DNA of 64,000 bases from positions 62,001-126,000 of the forward strand of contig NC_035932.1 in NCBI RefSeq assembly GCF_000348985.1, given 5' to 3'. The DNA comes from Huiozyma naganishii CBS 8797. Lineage: Eukaryota; Ascomycota; Saccharomycetes; Saccharomycetales; Saccharomycetaceae. Shown here one piece after another: positions 49,410 through 58,918 of this stretch; within the stretch, counting starts at the first letter, position 1, and every line of letters begins with the position of its first letter. Below the pieces are notes generated by a model. It was not told the DNA's origin and did not search any database. It was given only the letters and a program-made list of their open reading frames with translations. The position numbers were made by a program, and so were the translations under genes.

Positions 49410-50411
49410 TTAATGGAATTCCTGCGTGATGCACTGTAGCAGACAGAGGTTCACAAACAGGAGCACTCTCTTGGCGACACTTGTTGGTGAGTCCGCGGTT
49501 AGACAGACCCCCGATGTCGCTGTAACTTCTGCGGCCCCACCCTCTGCCTCTGCCTCACGTTTCGGTTTCCCGTTGGCAAAGATCATGATATCGTTTGCCG
49601 TGTCCACCCATATTCCAAACGTGAGGATCTTCCCTTGACGCAACTCAGGTACTAGCGCATCGTTCCCGAACCTGGATGGTGCCTCCAGCAATGTACAGAA
49701 CCTTCGGAGGGAACAGTGTGCTGAGTTCTTGAAGATGAAGTACGTAGTGTTGAACCTTTCCTTGGCCAGATTCGCGAGGATTCTTGAATCCCGGAAATAC
49801 AGTTGCGGTGTCGTTTCTGGCATTTTTCTTTGTATACAGGCCACCCATTGAGTCCATACGTCCGCTGTCGTAGATATAGCTTGCGCGGCGTATTTTTGGA
49901 GAGACTCAGTACACTCACGGAGCAACCTATTTTTCCCTGGATGGAGCCGTGTAGCAGTAATAATATAGCGGTGTAAAGCACCCCGAAAGTTATCTGCAGC
50001 AACGCGAAGGTGTCCCCCGCCACTGGGTCCCAATTGTGCGGTGAACAACTGTGGGAACACGCATTGGTGGTCATCATGGTCTGTAAGTGTGATGTCTGTG
50101 GTTGTATCGTCACCAGACACTGGGACTCCACAACGGAAATATTCTTGTATGTTGTATCGGTACTTGTTACTCCCCGAAAGTGCCGCATAATGGTCCTCAA
50201 ACACCCTGAACGGTCTACTATGCGTGGATCCACACTGGTCGGAGAGCACTTTGTTCATATCCATAAAGTACCGGACATCTTCAACCTCCAGCGAGGGGGT
50301 ACTATTTAGGGACGGCCAAACTGCTTGTTCCTCATTCTTACCGATATTCTTGCGTATGGGCACAAGCACGAGTCTTTCCAGCGGTGCACTCCCCATTATT
50401 GCTGGACCCAT
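49410..50411 (-). CDS. NDJ1: Probable Ndj1-like meiotic telomere protein
   Basis: The 333-residue protein has no domain I recognise. Ndj1 in S. cerevisiae (352 residues) is meiosis-specific, binds telomeres and Mps3 and helps tether chromosome ends to the nuclear envelope (bouquet formation). The call rests on gene order: it lies between WSC and ITR, like YOL104C between WSC3 and ITR2, with the same strand and similar length. Sequence evidence is weak, as expected for a fast-evolving meiotic gene. The ATG at 50411 is the first in frame; 50396 is another. One hydrophobic segment ends the protein (VAKRVLLFVNLCLLQCI). Confidence 0.65.
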   Translation of the reverse strand: MGPAIMGSAPLERLVLVPIRKNIGKNEEQAVWPSLNSTPSLEVEDVRYFMDMNKVLSDQCGSTHSRPFRVFEDHYAALSGSNKYRYNIQEYFRCGVPVSGDDTTTDITLTDHDDHQCVFPQLFTAQLGPSGGGHLRVAADNFRGALHRYIITATRLHPGKNRLLRECTESLQKYAAQAISTTADVWTQWVACIQRKMPETTPQLYFRDSRILANLAKERFNTTYFIFKNSAHCSLRRFCTLLEAPSRFGNDALVPELRQGKILTFGIWVDTANDIMIFANGKPKREAEAEGGAAEVTATSGVCLTADSPTSVAKRVLLFVNLCLLQCITQEFH

Positions 50412-50639
50412 ACCGTCAAGCAATGTCAATTGTCAACAACCCCCAGCACCCTGAAGATGCAATGAGACAACATATTCCAGAGAGATATATATCATCTAGC
50501 CGCCCTGGGGGGCCTTCGATTCCGCAAATTTTTATTACCCGGATTCTCTGCTTTCTTGCACAGTGGGGACAGTTGTTGACCAACAGAGTAGTGCTGATAT
50601 CACCAACGCAAAGAGTATCTCCCTACTACAGCAGTAATC

Positions 50640-50810
50640 AAGGCTACCACTGGTTTTTACTTTGTATAAAATGAAATAAATATCTTACAACTTGCGGTCC
50701 AGAAGTTCCTTTAACCCTAGATCTTGAATTTCTTCAACACACGGGTCGAGAGTTAAGTGGGTTGTCAATATCGTTGTAATACGAACATTATGCTACTATA
50801 GCGTCTTCAG
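50640..50810 (-). repeat. Dispersed intergenic repeat, copy B (possible gene relic)
   Basis: Same orientation as 7140-7310 and about 80% alike by eye, including a shared 26-base exact block around 50718-50743. On the minus strand a frame reads TLDPCVEEIQDLGLKELLDR and ends KL with a stop, earlier than in copy A. Near 50790-50803 the palindromic TGCTACTATAGCG recurs. Upstream the two copies differ by a one-base indel that breaks the frame in one of them, which suggests decay of a formerly coding unit. Confidence 0.6.
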
Positions 50811-51006
50811 CTCTACCTTATCACATGCACAATCCGCAGAATCCCGCCACAATGGGTTTTCAATCCCGCATCCACGTGACGTGGCGGGATCCCCCAATTT
50901 CAGCCCAGCACCAGGTTTACCCGCACCCACCCCCACGCTACGTGGCTACCATGTGACATTCCGCCATCCCCCCACGTGACACCCCCACGTGACACCCCCA
51001 CAACCC

Positions 51007-51016
51007 CATGTGAAAA
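51007..51016 (+). promoter_or_regulatory. UAS-INO-like site upstream of ITR
   Basis: CATGTGAAAA fits the Ino2/Ino4 element CAYRTGAARW; a weaker CATGTGACAT lies at 50950. Distance to the ITR ATG is about 455 bases. S. cerevisiae ITR1 is repressed by inositol through such sites, so regulation by the INO4 product encoded at 34 kb is plausible. Confidence 0.6.
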
Positions 51017-51470
51017 AAATAACTGTGTGGCATTTCAGCCCCGCACAAACAGCCCCTCCCGTACACCCCCACACCACCCCTTTCTTTCTTTTTTTCCTTC
51101 GAGAACTGAAAATTTTCTGCTTCGAGAAGCAGCATTTTGAAGGCACGCCGAATTGGCTCGAGAAACTGAAGAGGGGCAGAATGCGTTGACCGTGCTAGTA
51201 TTGCTTGGTATATTGCTGTAGAGCTCACACCATCTTCTTACTTTTTTCACATTCAAGAGGACATCACGTCGCGTCGCTGCTTTAGGTGAATTGCATATTC
51301 ACAGTTACACGTACTCAAGACACACAGGACAGAAACACGCATATATATCACGTACATTTGTTGTTATCTGTGCTTGTTGGTTCCCACTCAGTTTACTCTC
51401 TAGAATATCTCCCTGTTAGAAATACAAACCTAGAAAAGCTCACTTTCGTCACTCCCTTATACAGCTCCGG

Positions 51471-53378
51471 ATGTACCACAACTCACGTCCGTCAGACGCT
51501 GGGCCCAGTGCGAACAGTAACATGCCTGTTTTCCAGGATGACGATGACGACGACGACGTCCAGTCTTCCCCCGTGTACGAGAAGAAGAACGGGCTGGGTG
51601 GCCAGGTAGAAGTGGAAACCCGCGCTACAAACATGTCCGATACTGAACTGCGTCACAATAACAGACACCACCATCACCACCGTGGTGGTAATAAGGACTC
51701 GAGCGATTTCAGTACGGCTCACTCGCTGAGTGGACAAGGCAGCAGTGCCGGTGGTGAACGCAGTGGATCAGAGGGGTCCGATGGTGCCCTTGACAAGGAC
51801 AGGATCGAGATTAAACCAGTGAATGACGAGGATGACACATCAGTCATGATCACTTTCAACCAAGGTGTATCTCCCTTCATCATCACGCTCACTTTCGTCG
51901 CTTCAATCTCTGGGTTCCTATTCGGGTACGACACTGGTTACATCTCGAGTGCGTTGATCTCGATAGGTACAGACCTGGACGGGAGAGTGCTCACTTATGG
52001 GAATAAGGAGATTGTCACCGCTGCGACGTCCCTCGGTGCTCTTATCAGCAGTACAATGGCAGGTACCGCAGCAGACATGTACGGTAGGAAACCTTGCATC
52101 ATGTTCTCCAATATTATGTTCCTTGTAGGTGCTATTTTACAAGTCTCAGCTCACAAGTTCTGGCAGATGGCTGCGGGGAGACTCATCATGGGGTTTGGTG
52201 TAGGGATTGGATCCCTGATCTCGCCTCTGTTCATCAGTGAAATCGCGCCAAAGATGATCAGGGGGAGACTCACAGTTATCAACTCGCTGTGGCTGACAGG
52301 TGGGCAACTTATCGCGTACGGTCTCGGTGCCGCATTCAACCACGTTAACAACGGTTGGAGAATCCTTGTCGGGCTCTCCCTCGTCCCCACAGTCCTTCAA
52401 TTCTGCTTCTTTCTTTTCCTCCCAGATACGCCTCGTTACTACGTCCTTAAGGGGGACTACGAGATGGCTAAAGTCGTCCTAAGGAAAAGTTACAGGGACG
52501 CCCCCGAGGAGATCATAGACCAGAAGGTCCAAGAACTCGCAGATTTGAACCACTCGATCCCAGGTAGGAACCAAGCGGAACGGTACTGGAACAGTGTCAA
52601 GGAATTGCACACGGTTCCCTCAAACTTCAGGGCTTTGATCATTGCATGTGGTCTGCAAGCGATTCAACAATTCACCGGTTGGAACTCGTTGATGTACTTC
52701 TCGGGGACAATCTTCGAAACGGTAGGGTTCAAGAACTCGTCAGCCGTTTCGATCATCGTCTCAGGTACAAATTTCATATTCACACTTGTGGCGTTCTTTG
52801 CAATCGACAAGATCGGAAGAAGGTGCATTCTACTGATAGGGCTCCCCGGGATGGCCATGGCTTTGACCGTGTGTGCCATCGCGTTCCACTTCATCGGTAT
52901 CAAGTTCGACGGGAAGGACGCAACGGTCGCGCACGGCGGGTACTCCTCCTGGGGGATCGTAATCATCGTGTTCATCATCCTGTACGCCGCGTTCTACGCG
53001 CTAGGTATCGGGACTGTCCCATGGCAACAATCGGAACTGTTTCCCACGAACGTGAGGGGGATCGGGACGTCGTACGCAACGGCGACGAACTGGGCAGGTT
53101 CGCTTGTCATTGCGTCGACTTTCTTGACCATGTTGCAAAACATCACACCGAGCGGGACGTTTGCGTTCTTCGCGGCGCTTTCCGCCGTGTCGTTCGTATT
53201 CTGTTACTTCTGCTACCCAGAGCTGTCTGGCCTGGAGCTCGAAGAAGTGCAGACTATATTAAAGGATGGGTTCAACATCAAGGCATCCAAGGCACTCGCA
53301 AAGAAGAGAAAGATGCAAGCCGCTACGGTCCAACACGACATGAAGTACGAGCCCACACAAGAGATTATCGAGGAGTGA
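51471..53378 (+). CDS. ITR1/ITR2: Myo-inositol transporter, major facilitator superfamily
   Basis: The 635-residue protein (Itr1 584, Itr2 609) is a proton-coupled myo-inositol permease of the plasma membrane with 12 transmembrane segments. Sugar-porter motifs are [80 protein letters not shown] and [18 protein letters not shown]. The N-terminal cytosolic tail is longer than usual and has a run of Asp, then a His-rich stretch (RHHHHHRGG). Ubiquitin-type degradation of Itr1 uses its cytosolic ends. It corresponds to YOL103W (ITR2) by position; the duplicate ITR1 cannot be excluded. Confidence 0.95.
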   Translation: MYHNSRPSDAGPSANSNMPVFQDDDDDDDVQSSPVYEKKNGLGGQVEVETRATNMSDTELRHNNRHHHHHRGGNKDSSDFSTAHSLSGQGSSAGGERSGSEGSDGALDKDRIEIKPVNDEDDTSVMITFNQGVSPFIITLTFVASISGFLFGYDTGYISSALISIGTDLDGRVLTYGNKEIVTAATSLGALISSTMAGTAADMYGRKPCIMFSNIMFLVGAILQVSAHKFWQMAAGRLIMGFGVGIGSLISPLFISEIAPKMIRGRLTVINSLWLTGGQLIAYGLGAAFNHVNNGWRILVGLSLVPTVLQFCFFLFLPDTPRYYVLKGDYEMAKVVLRKSYRDAPEEIIDQKVQELADLNHSIPGRNQAERYWNSVKELHTVPSNFRALIIACGLQAIQQFTGWNSLMYFSGTIFETVGFKNSSAVSIIVSGTNFIFTLVAFFAIDKIGRRCILLIGLPGMAMALTVCAIAFHFIGIKFDGKDATVAHGGYSSWGIVIIVFIILYAAFYALGIGTVPWQQSELFPTNVRGIGTSYATATNWAGSLVIASTFLTMLQNITPSGTFAFFAALSAVSFVFCYFCYPELSGLELEEVQTILKDGFNIKASKALAKKRKMQAATVQHDMKYEPTQEIIEE

Positions 53379-53489
53379 TGATCAACTACTATCAACTACT
53401 TATCTATCTATTCATTTTCTTAACTATGGTGTGTACTATATTCTATACGTACCAGTAATCCAGTCAGTCAATTAGGATTGATCTACCTT

Positions 53490-54149
53490 CTAAAACTCGT
53501 ACGGGATGTTCAATTGATCAAGCTGCGTGGTCACGTCGAAGAGATCCAGCTGGTCGACCCCGCGGAACACAACCTTTTCAAAGAGGTCCAAGGGTATGTC
53601 CTCCGCGGTGAGATACACGTCGTTCAAGGACCGGTACACTGGCATCCGTCCCACGAGCTCACTAACTTTCAAGTATATAAGCACCTGGCAGTTCTTGCGC
53701 ATCCCGCTGACGACAGCGGTGTCCTGTCCAACAACCCCGCGGGACAAGTGGATGTGGTTCCTGCGCATCCGCTTGACTGCACCGCTCTGTAGGATGAGCT
53801 GCAGGCTCCCCATGTTGGTGCCATGTATGAGCGGGTGGTCCAATGGCGCGGTGACCCTTTGCAGAACGCTCTCGTCCGGTGCAAGCCGCAGAGAGTGGCC
53901 CTGCGTCGCGGCAATTTCCTCGACGCCAGCAACGTTGCGCAAATGGAACCTTTGCTTCTCGTTGCACTCGACCACGCGCACGAGGTCGTCGTGACTGCAC
54001 CGGTGCGACTTGAGCCGCTGGTGTGTCAGCACCGCGCTCACGGGGACGTACCCGTTTGCGTCCATTGGCAGCTTCTCCTTCGCTGCACCGTGCCGCAACA
54101 GGTACGACAGCGCTTTCGAGATCTGCACATCCCGTCTTGCATCCGTCAT
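53490..54149 (-). CDS. TPT1: tRNA 2'-phosphotransferase Tpt1
   Basis: The 219-residue protein (S. cerevisiae 230) removes the splice-junction 2'-phosphate of tRNA using NAD+, producing ADP-ribose 1'',2''-cyclic phosphate, which Cpd1 later opens. Family segments are RDVQISKALSYLLRHGA, CNEKQRFHLRN, ATQGHSLRL, HPLIHGTN, RRNHIHLSRGV and FRSLNDVYL-type. Conserved Arg, His and Arg residues that bind NAD+ and RNA are present. The start at 54149 matches the family N-terminus (MTDARRDVQ); an in-frame ATG at 54206 would add 19 residues. Position after ITR equals YOL102C. Confidence 0.95.
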   Translation of the reverse strand: MTDARRDVQISKALSYLLRHGAAKEKLPMDANGYVPVSAVLTHQRLKSHRCSHDDLVRVVECNEKQRFHLRNVAGVEEIAATQGHSLRLAPDESVLQRVTAPLDHPLIHGTNMGSLQLILQSGAVKRMRRNHIHLSRGVVGQDTAVVSGMRKNCQVLIYLKVSELVGRMPVYRSLNDVYLTAEDIPLDLFEKVVFRGVDQLDLFDVTTQLDQLNIPYEF

Positions 54150-54370
54150 GTCGCCCTGGTGCTGTGTCTTGTTCTGGTATGTTAGTTCTGTTAGCGATGC
54201 CCTCATCTATACAATTGAGTTAAGAATGAACAGTTCAACAGGAACTCGGTCACTGGATCGTGATGTGTGCTGCGTTTGGTCCCGATGCACGATGTATGGT
54301 TACAATACGTATGTACGAAGTCTCTATCTATGTGACTGGAGGTGGAAAACCCTGCTTCTGGTAATCTGCC

Positions 54371-55819
54371 TTACAAGGCGAGTTCGAGGTCGCAGACCAT
54401 GGCGAGGTGGTCACTTGGGTACTCTCCCGTGTGTGGCTGTCCGTGTCCGAACTGTTGCATCTCTTGCTTTGAGGGCATGCGCAGCAGCCGCTTGACTGTG
54501 ACACCCGAGTCCTGTTCGAATTCCTCGAGTGTATCAACGCCAGTGCGGTCCTTGAAGTCCCAGTGCCCGACGTAGAAGAGGTAGTCTAGCAGCCCGTTCC
54601 ATGTGTGTGCCCAATTGGAGATCTCGGGCTCGCCTCTTGCGTTGTCTGCGCCTGCGTTCTCCGGGTGCACGTTCCGATACCCGACGGAGTAAAGCGAGAC
54701 GGCTCTCATGTCGAGCGAGTTGTGCAGGGTCTCCATCTGGTGGACCAGAGCGCATTGCTCTGCATTGGGCTCGAAGGTCGCGGGGACCGGGTGGTGCGGC
54801 TGATCCTTACCGAAAATCTCGATGTTGCCGCCCTCCTCCTCCTCGTCTGCGGCGGCGTCCTCGCCGTCCCTCTGCTTGGAGAACGTGTACGAGGTGCTGC
54901 ACTCGATGACGGTCCGGGCTCTACCACTGTAGCTGACCGGTTTGGAGGTCATGGACAAGTAAGGGGCGTCGTACGGTTGAGAGTTGAAGTCACCGCAGAA
55001 GAAGGGGAACCAGTGCTGATTGTTACCGTCGTTCTCGTTCTGGAGCACGTTGACGCGGTGCATGAACTCCTTCATCTTGTTCAACACGACGTAGCACTGG
55101 CGAGTACGCTCGAAGGTCCCGAACGGGTGCCAGAACAAGTGTGTGGTCCCAACGAGGATCCCAGAGCGGGGTGTGTCCCTGTGCCCAGTGAGAGCCTGCT
55201 CGGTGAACTTGAGTGCGATGACGAGCCCCGCGTTGTTCGTGGTGGTCCTTGGGGGCACATCTCCGCTCTGCTCCTTGTCGAAGTCGATGAGCATCTTGTC
55301 GGCCATGGTGAAGAGCTTCGAGCGCCACACTACGGCAACACCGTGGTTCTTAGTCTGTTTCTTATGGAACTGTGCCGCGTATCCAAGCTTCTCGAACTCC
55401 CCACGCCAGAAACTGTGCCACTGCACTGCATCGACCTCCTGCAGACACAGCACGTCTGGCTCGTAGTGCTTGAACTTGTTCAGAAGCACCTGCGACCGCC
55501 TGTACCACTTGAGCGCTGGTCCGCTGTCCGGGAACAGTTTCCGCCGAATAAGCGCCTGCGCGAGACAGTTGTACGTCATGAGCGTGACGGGCAATCGATT
55601 CCCCTCGGCGCCAATTGCACCATCCGGATGCACTGAGAGCATCGGCCGCTCTATAAACCGCAGCTCTGCGGGTATATCGCTCTTGGCACCTTGTAGAGCG
55701 GCGGCCTCTCGTTTCGCCTTCCTCTCTGCGCGGATCCGAGCGATCTCCTCCTCTGAGGGCTTCCCACGAGGCGGACGGACCCCTGCATTACTGCTACTCG
55801 CACTGCACTCCTGTGTCAT
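54371..55819 (-). CDS. NGL2: Endonuclease/exonuclease/phosphatase-fold RNase Ngl2/Ngl3
   Basis: The 482-residue protein is related to Ccr4 and belongs to the EEP nuclease family. Ngl2 (515 residues) trims the 3' end of 5.8S rRNA precursors; Ngl3 (505) is a duplicate, so the paralogue is uncertain. Motifs: LMTYNCLAQALIRR (Mg-binding Asn), DVLCLQEVDAVQW (catalytic Glu), FFCGDFNSQPYDAPYL (Asp/Asn), and PSDHLAMVCDL (catalytic Asp-His). The first ATG is 55819, preceded by a divergent promoter of 185 bases with ERG9. In S. cerevisiae NGL2 is not next to TPT1, so this is a local rearrangement or loss on the other track. Confidence 0.9.
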   Translation of the reverse strand: MTQECSASSSNAGVRPPRGKPSEEEIARIRAERKAKREAAALQGAKSDIPAELRFIERPMLSVHPDGAIGAEGNRLPVTLMTYNCLAQALIRRKLFPDSGPALKWYRRSQVLLNKFKHYEPDVLCLQEVDAVQWHSFWRGEFEKLGYAAQFHKKQTKNHGVAVVWRSKLFTMADKMLIDFDKEQSGDVPPRTTTNNAGLVIALKFTEQALTGHRDTPRSGILVGTTHLFWHPFGTFERTRQCYVVLNKMKEFMHRVNVLQNENDGNNQHWFPFFCGDFNSQPYDAPYLSMTSKPVSYSGRARTVIECSTSYTFSKQRDGEDAAADEEEEGGNIEIFGKDQPHHPVPATFEPNAEQCALVHQMETLHNSLDMRAVSLYSVGYRNVHPENAGADNARGEPEISNWAHTWNGLLDYLFYVGHWDFKDRTGVDTLEEFEQDSGVTVKRLLRMPSKQEMQQFGHGQPHTGEYPSDHLAMVCDLELAL

Positions 55820-56004
55820 ATCCTGGGGGTGGTCTCTCTCTCGTGCTGTAACCTTGACAGGTGCGTCTTTAAACGACTGTCTCTTCAAATTGCATGATAT
55901 TTTGGTATAAAAGGAAGAAGAAGAAGACGAGGGAGAAGCTACGACGGTCGAGACGTTCTGTAAGTAACGGTAGTGAGACTGTCTGATCAATTGAGTGAGT
56001 TGCG

Positions 56005-57348
56005 ATGAAGGTGAGTGAACTGTTGTTACATCCTGCAGAATGTATTGCCCTTGTGCAATTCAAGTTTGTGCGGAAACCGCTGTTTAGCGGTGTCGGTGCA
56101 GGTCGGGAGACCGCAGACCTTGCCCGTTGTCGGGAGTTGCTGCGGCTGACGTCGCGGTCGTTTGCCGCTGTGATCATGGAGTTACACCCTGAATTGCGGG
56201 ACTGTGTGATGCTGTTCTACCTGGTGTTGCGTGCGCTGGACACGGTCGAGGACGACATGACAATCGACGACGCGGTGAAGGTGCCTCTTCTGCGGTCGTT
56301 TGACGAGAAGTTGCTTCTCGACGACTGGTCCTTCGATGGGAATTCCCCTCAAGAGAAGGACCGGTGTGTGCTCGTTGAGTTCCCCTGTATCCTGCGGGAA
56401 TTTCACAAGTTGCGTGCGGAGTACCGTGACGTGGTGGTGAGGATCACACGCGAGATGGGCAACGGGATGGCGGACTACATCGAGGACGAGCAGTTCAACC
56501 GCGAGGGGATCCAGACCGTCGCGGAGTACGACCGGTACTGCCACTACGTTGCCGGGCTTGTCGGTGACGGGCTTACGCAGTTGACTGTGCTCGCAGGGTT
56601 CTCCTCCCAGGAACTTGCCGATAACCCGCAGTACTTCGAGAGCATGGGTTTGTTCTTGCAGAAGACGAACATCATCCGGGACTACCGTGAGGATTTGGAC
56701 GACGGGCGTGTTTTCTGGCCTAAAGCCGTGTGGTCTAAGTACACTAAGGAACAGGATGGCACCCTCGCTGAGTTTGCCTCGTTGGAGAACACGGAGAGTG
56801 GTGTGTTCTGTATCAACGATCTCGTGTTGAACGCATTGGACCACATCGAGGACGTGCTGACGTACTTAGCGTCCGTGCACGAGCAATCGAGTTTCCAATT
56901 CTGTGCGATCCCACAGGTGATGGCGATTGCGACACTTGCCCTCTTGTGCAACAACGCCGCCGTGTTGCAGGGGAACGTGAAGATTCGGAAGGGGACGACT
57001 TGCTGGTTGATCCTGCGGTCGCGCACTTTCCGAGGGTGCGTCGAGATCTTCGAGGAGTATCTCCGTGAGATCCGCGGGAAAGTACCCGTGCGTGACCCTA
57101 ACTACTTGAAGTTCAACGTGCGTATCGGCAAGATCGACCAATTCATCGAAGAGTTGTACCAGAGTAACCTCCCCGAGGGGATCCAGCCTCGTAAGACTCC
57201 AATCTACTTGAAAGTCAGCGAGCGTACCAAGTACGACGACAAAGTGGCCCCCACGATACAAGCTGAACAACAGACCATCCAGTGGGTCCTTGTCACCTGT
57301 GGCTCCCTTGTGGCCGCTCTTATCGTGGGTTACCTCATGAAGAGGTGA
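56005..57348 (+). CDS. ERG9: Squalene synthase Erg9
   Basis: The 447-residue protein (S. cerevisiae 444) joins two farnesyl diphosphates and reduces the product to squalene with NADPH, the first committed step of ergosterol synthesis, at the ER membrane. The first aspartate-rich motif is DTVEDDMT (Asp79-Asp84), the second [10 protein letters not shown] near 225. The C-terminal membrane anchor is [18 protein letters not shown]. The start at 56005 gives the conserved [10 protein letters not shown]. In S. cerevisiae ERG9 is YHR190W, so it is not expected next to TPT1 and IZH4. Confidence 0.97.
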   Translation: MKVSELLLHPAECIALVQFKFVRKPLFSGVGAGRETADLARCRELLRLTSRSFAAVIMELHPELRDCVMLFYLVLRALDTVEDDMTIDDAVKVPLLRSFDEKLLLDDWSFDGNSPQEKDRCVLVEFPCILREFHKLRAEYRDVVVRITREMGNGMADYIEDEQFNREGIQTVAEYDRYCHYVAGLVGDGLTQLTVLAGFSSQELADNPQYFESMGLFLQKTNIIRDYREDLDDGRVFWPKAVWSKYTKEQDGTLAEFASLENTESGVFCINDLVLNALDHIEDVLTYLASVHEQSSFQFCAIPQVMAIATLALLCNNAAVLQGNVKIRKGTTCWLILRSRTFRGCVEIFEEYLREIRGKVPVRDPNYLKFNVRIGKIDQFIEELYQSNLPEGIQPRKTPIYLKVSERTKYDDKVAPTIQAEQQTIQWVLVTCGSLVAALIVGYLMKR

Positions 57349-57418
57349 GCGTACGATTATGTGTATATGTGTGTATGTATTTGTATGTATATGTACAATG
57401 CCTAATGTCTATAGCGAT

Positions 57419-58153
57419 TCACTTGAAGCTGACGAGTGTTGGTTTGTTGGTTCCGGCGCGCATGAGATGGAATGCGTTGAGTAGTAGCTGTAGGTGGATC
57501 AGTGACGCCGTGTGGAACGCAACGTAGAAGGGGAGTTTCGGAAGTGTGTCCTTCTCTGTTCCACCGTAGAAAACACCTGAGATGAGGTATACTGCCAGTT
57601 CCGCCAGCAATAACCTCCAGTCCAGTCTGCGAAGTACTTTCGCAGTACCAAACCGTAACAGCCCGACCACTAGGGGCACGCTGACGAGCACTACGACGTA
57701 AACCAGCAACAGAGTGCGGCGAGACCACCACTGCCGCTTCGGGGAGTTGGACGCTGTCGATGTCACTGTCACGGCAGCGACGACCAGCGTCCAGTTCGCC
57801 GTGAACAGCGCAAGCAACTTGAAGTAGAACACGTTATCGTAGTACGAGTAGTACAGCAACGTCACTGCTGAACAAGCCCAATGGTTCAACATCGTGATAG
57901 TGGAAAGAACACTGCCTGCCGTCGTCGTAAAACACTGCACCATGTGGCACGCTGCACATTGGAACGCGGTCGCCAGGAACACGTTCAGCAGGACGTAGTC
58001 CGTCATCGTCGTCGAGACGTGTCGGGGCACGAGGTACACGTCCGTGAAGAACACGAGCAGAACGAAATACACCGCGGTGACACTCCCTGTCCACCACAGC
58101 TCGCTGCGATGTCCTTGCGCATGTACTGAAACTTGGACCTGAAGTTTGCTCAT
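57419..58153 (-). CDS. IZH4: Divergent PAQR/IZH-family seven-pass membrane protein
   Basis: The 244-residue protein has seven hydrophobic segments, including GSVTAVYFVLLVFF, YVLLNVFLATAFQCA, STITMLNHWACSAVTLLYY and LLLVYVVVLVSVPLVVGLL. PAQR-like features are CHMVQCF in TM2 and FHTASLIHLQLLLNAFHL near the C-terminus. Zinc ligands are partly lost: LDY becomes LNH and the HxxxH pair of HSHQIFH is reduced (one His replaced by Ala). In S. cerevisiae Izh4 is a membrane protein in zinc homeostasis. Position next to PKH2 equals YOL101C. I prefer the ATG at 58153 because a TATATATA box lies about 65 bases upstream; 58384 would add 77 unconserved residues. Confidence 0.75.
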   Translation of the reverse strand: MSKLQVQVSVHAQGHRSELWWTGSVTAVYFVLLVFFTDVYLVPRHVSTTMTDYVLLNVFLATAFQCAACHMVQCFTTTAGSVLSTITMLNHWACSAVTLLYYSYYDNVFYFKLLALFTANWTLVVAAVTVTSTASNSPKRQWWSRRTLLLVYVVVLVSVPLVVGLLRFGTAKVLRRLDWRLLLAELAVYLISGVFYGGTEKDTLPKLPFYVAFHTASLIHLQLLLNAFHLMRAGTNKPTLVSFK

Positions 58154-58918
58154 CGGTGGCCTGCGAGGGTTCTTGTAAGTCGTACCATGCTTGCGTGTAC
58201 GTACGTGTATGTGTTTATATATATATATGTTGATGCTGGTGATGGCGGTGGCCGTCTTGTTGTTGGCGGGTTTTTCCGGTTTGTGTGTTGAGTTGTTGAG
58301 CCCTTGTGCTCTTGTGATCAGTGCGTTCTGCACAGCAAGTGTGTGTGCCAGTTGGTTGCAGTGGCTGCGGCTCTGCGGAGCCATCTCTTGATCCGGGGTC
58401 TGTGTTTGTGCCCGCGCATTCGTACTCGTAGGCGCGGTGGTGGGGGGACCCCACCACCGCCATCACCGAGTCGGCCTCGCTCGGCCATCCCCCGCCGCAA
58501 CCACTGCACCGTATCCGTATCGAGCGTGCACCGCGAACTCTCCACGCGCAGAGCTGCCCACCGACTGCAGCCGCCTGCCCCGTCGCCTGCCCCACTCGCT
58601 CCCCGCGAGGCACTCTCACCACGCCTTGTCCTGGGCCGGGATACCTCGCCCCCCGAGCGGCACCGTTCCAACCGCACCCGCGAGCACACGCCGCCCACCG
58701 TGATATACATCGTCACTGCTACTAGAGGCAGTAGCAGTAGTAGTAGTAGCTGGTGGTGGTACCCACCCTCTTAAGCTGCTGGTCCTCTCGTCACTTCGCA
58801 CGAACGGCCTTTGAACAGCGTCGACTTTCGAAGAAGGCGGTTCTGACGTCTTTGACGACTACGACCTGGTCACGTAGTGATTTCTGGTGGTGTTCTAGTG
58901 GTCTTCAGCACGGCAGCG
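58154..58918. other. IZH4-PKH2 divergent promoter
   Basis: It has a TA-rich TATATATATATA box near 58216-58227 (IZH4 side) and a GC-rich stretch, 58440-58640. A short AGT/GTA-type triplet repeat is near 58720-58750. No gene is recognised; open frames on both strands are low-complexity. Confidence 0.55.

Larger units (their letters stand above)
50412..51470. other. NDJ1-ITR divergent promoter with repeat and inositol-response sites
   Basis: The 1.06-kb region contains dispersed repeat copy B (50640-50810), a Reb1-type block near 50533-50575 similar to 7503-7545, CACGTG at 50873, 50973 and 50986, UAS-INO-like sites at 50950 and 51007, and an RRPE-like TGAAAATTTT near 51107. No gene is visible. 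Confidence 0.65.

Noticed and set aside
50500..50575. TTCGATTCC resembling a tRNA B box
   Set aside because: No cloverleaf can be drawn around it.
58154..58384. Longer IZH4-like protein starting at 58384
   Set aside because: The additional 77 residues are low-complexity and encode through a TATA box; the shorter start has it 65 bases upstream.
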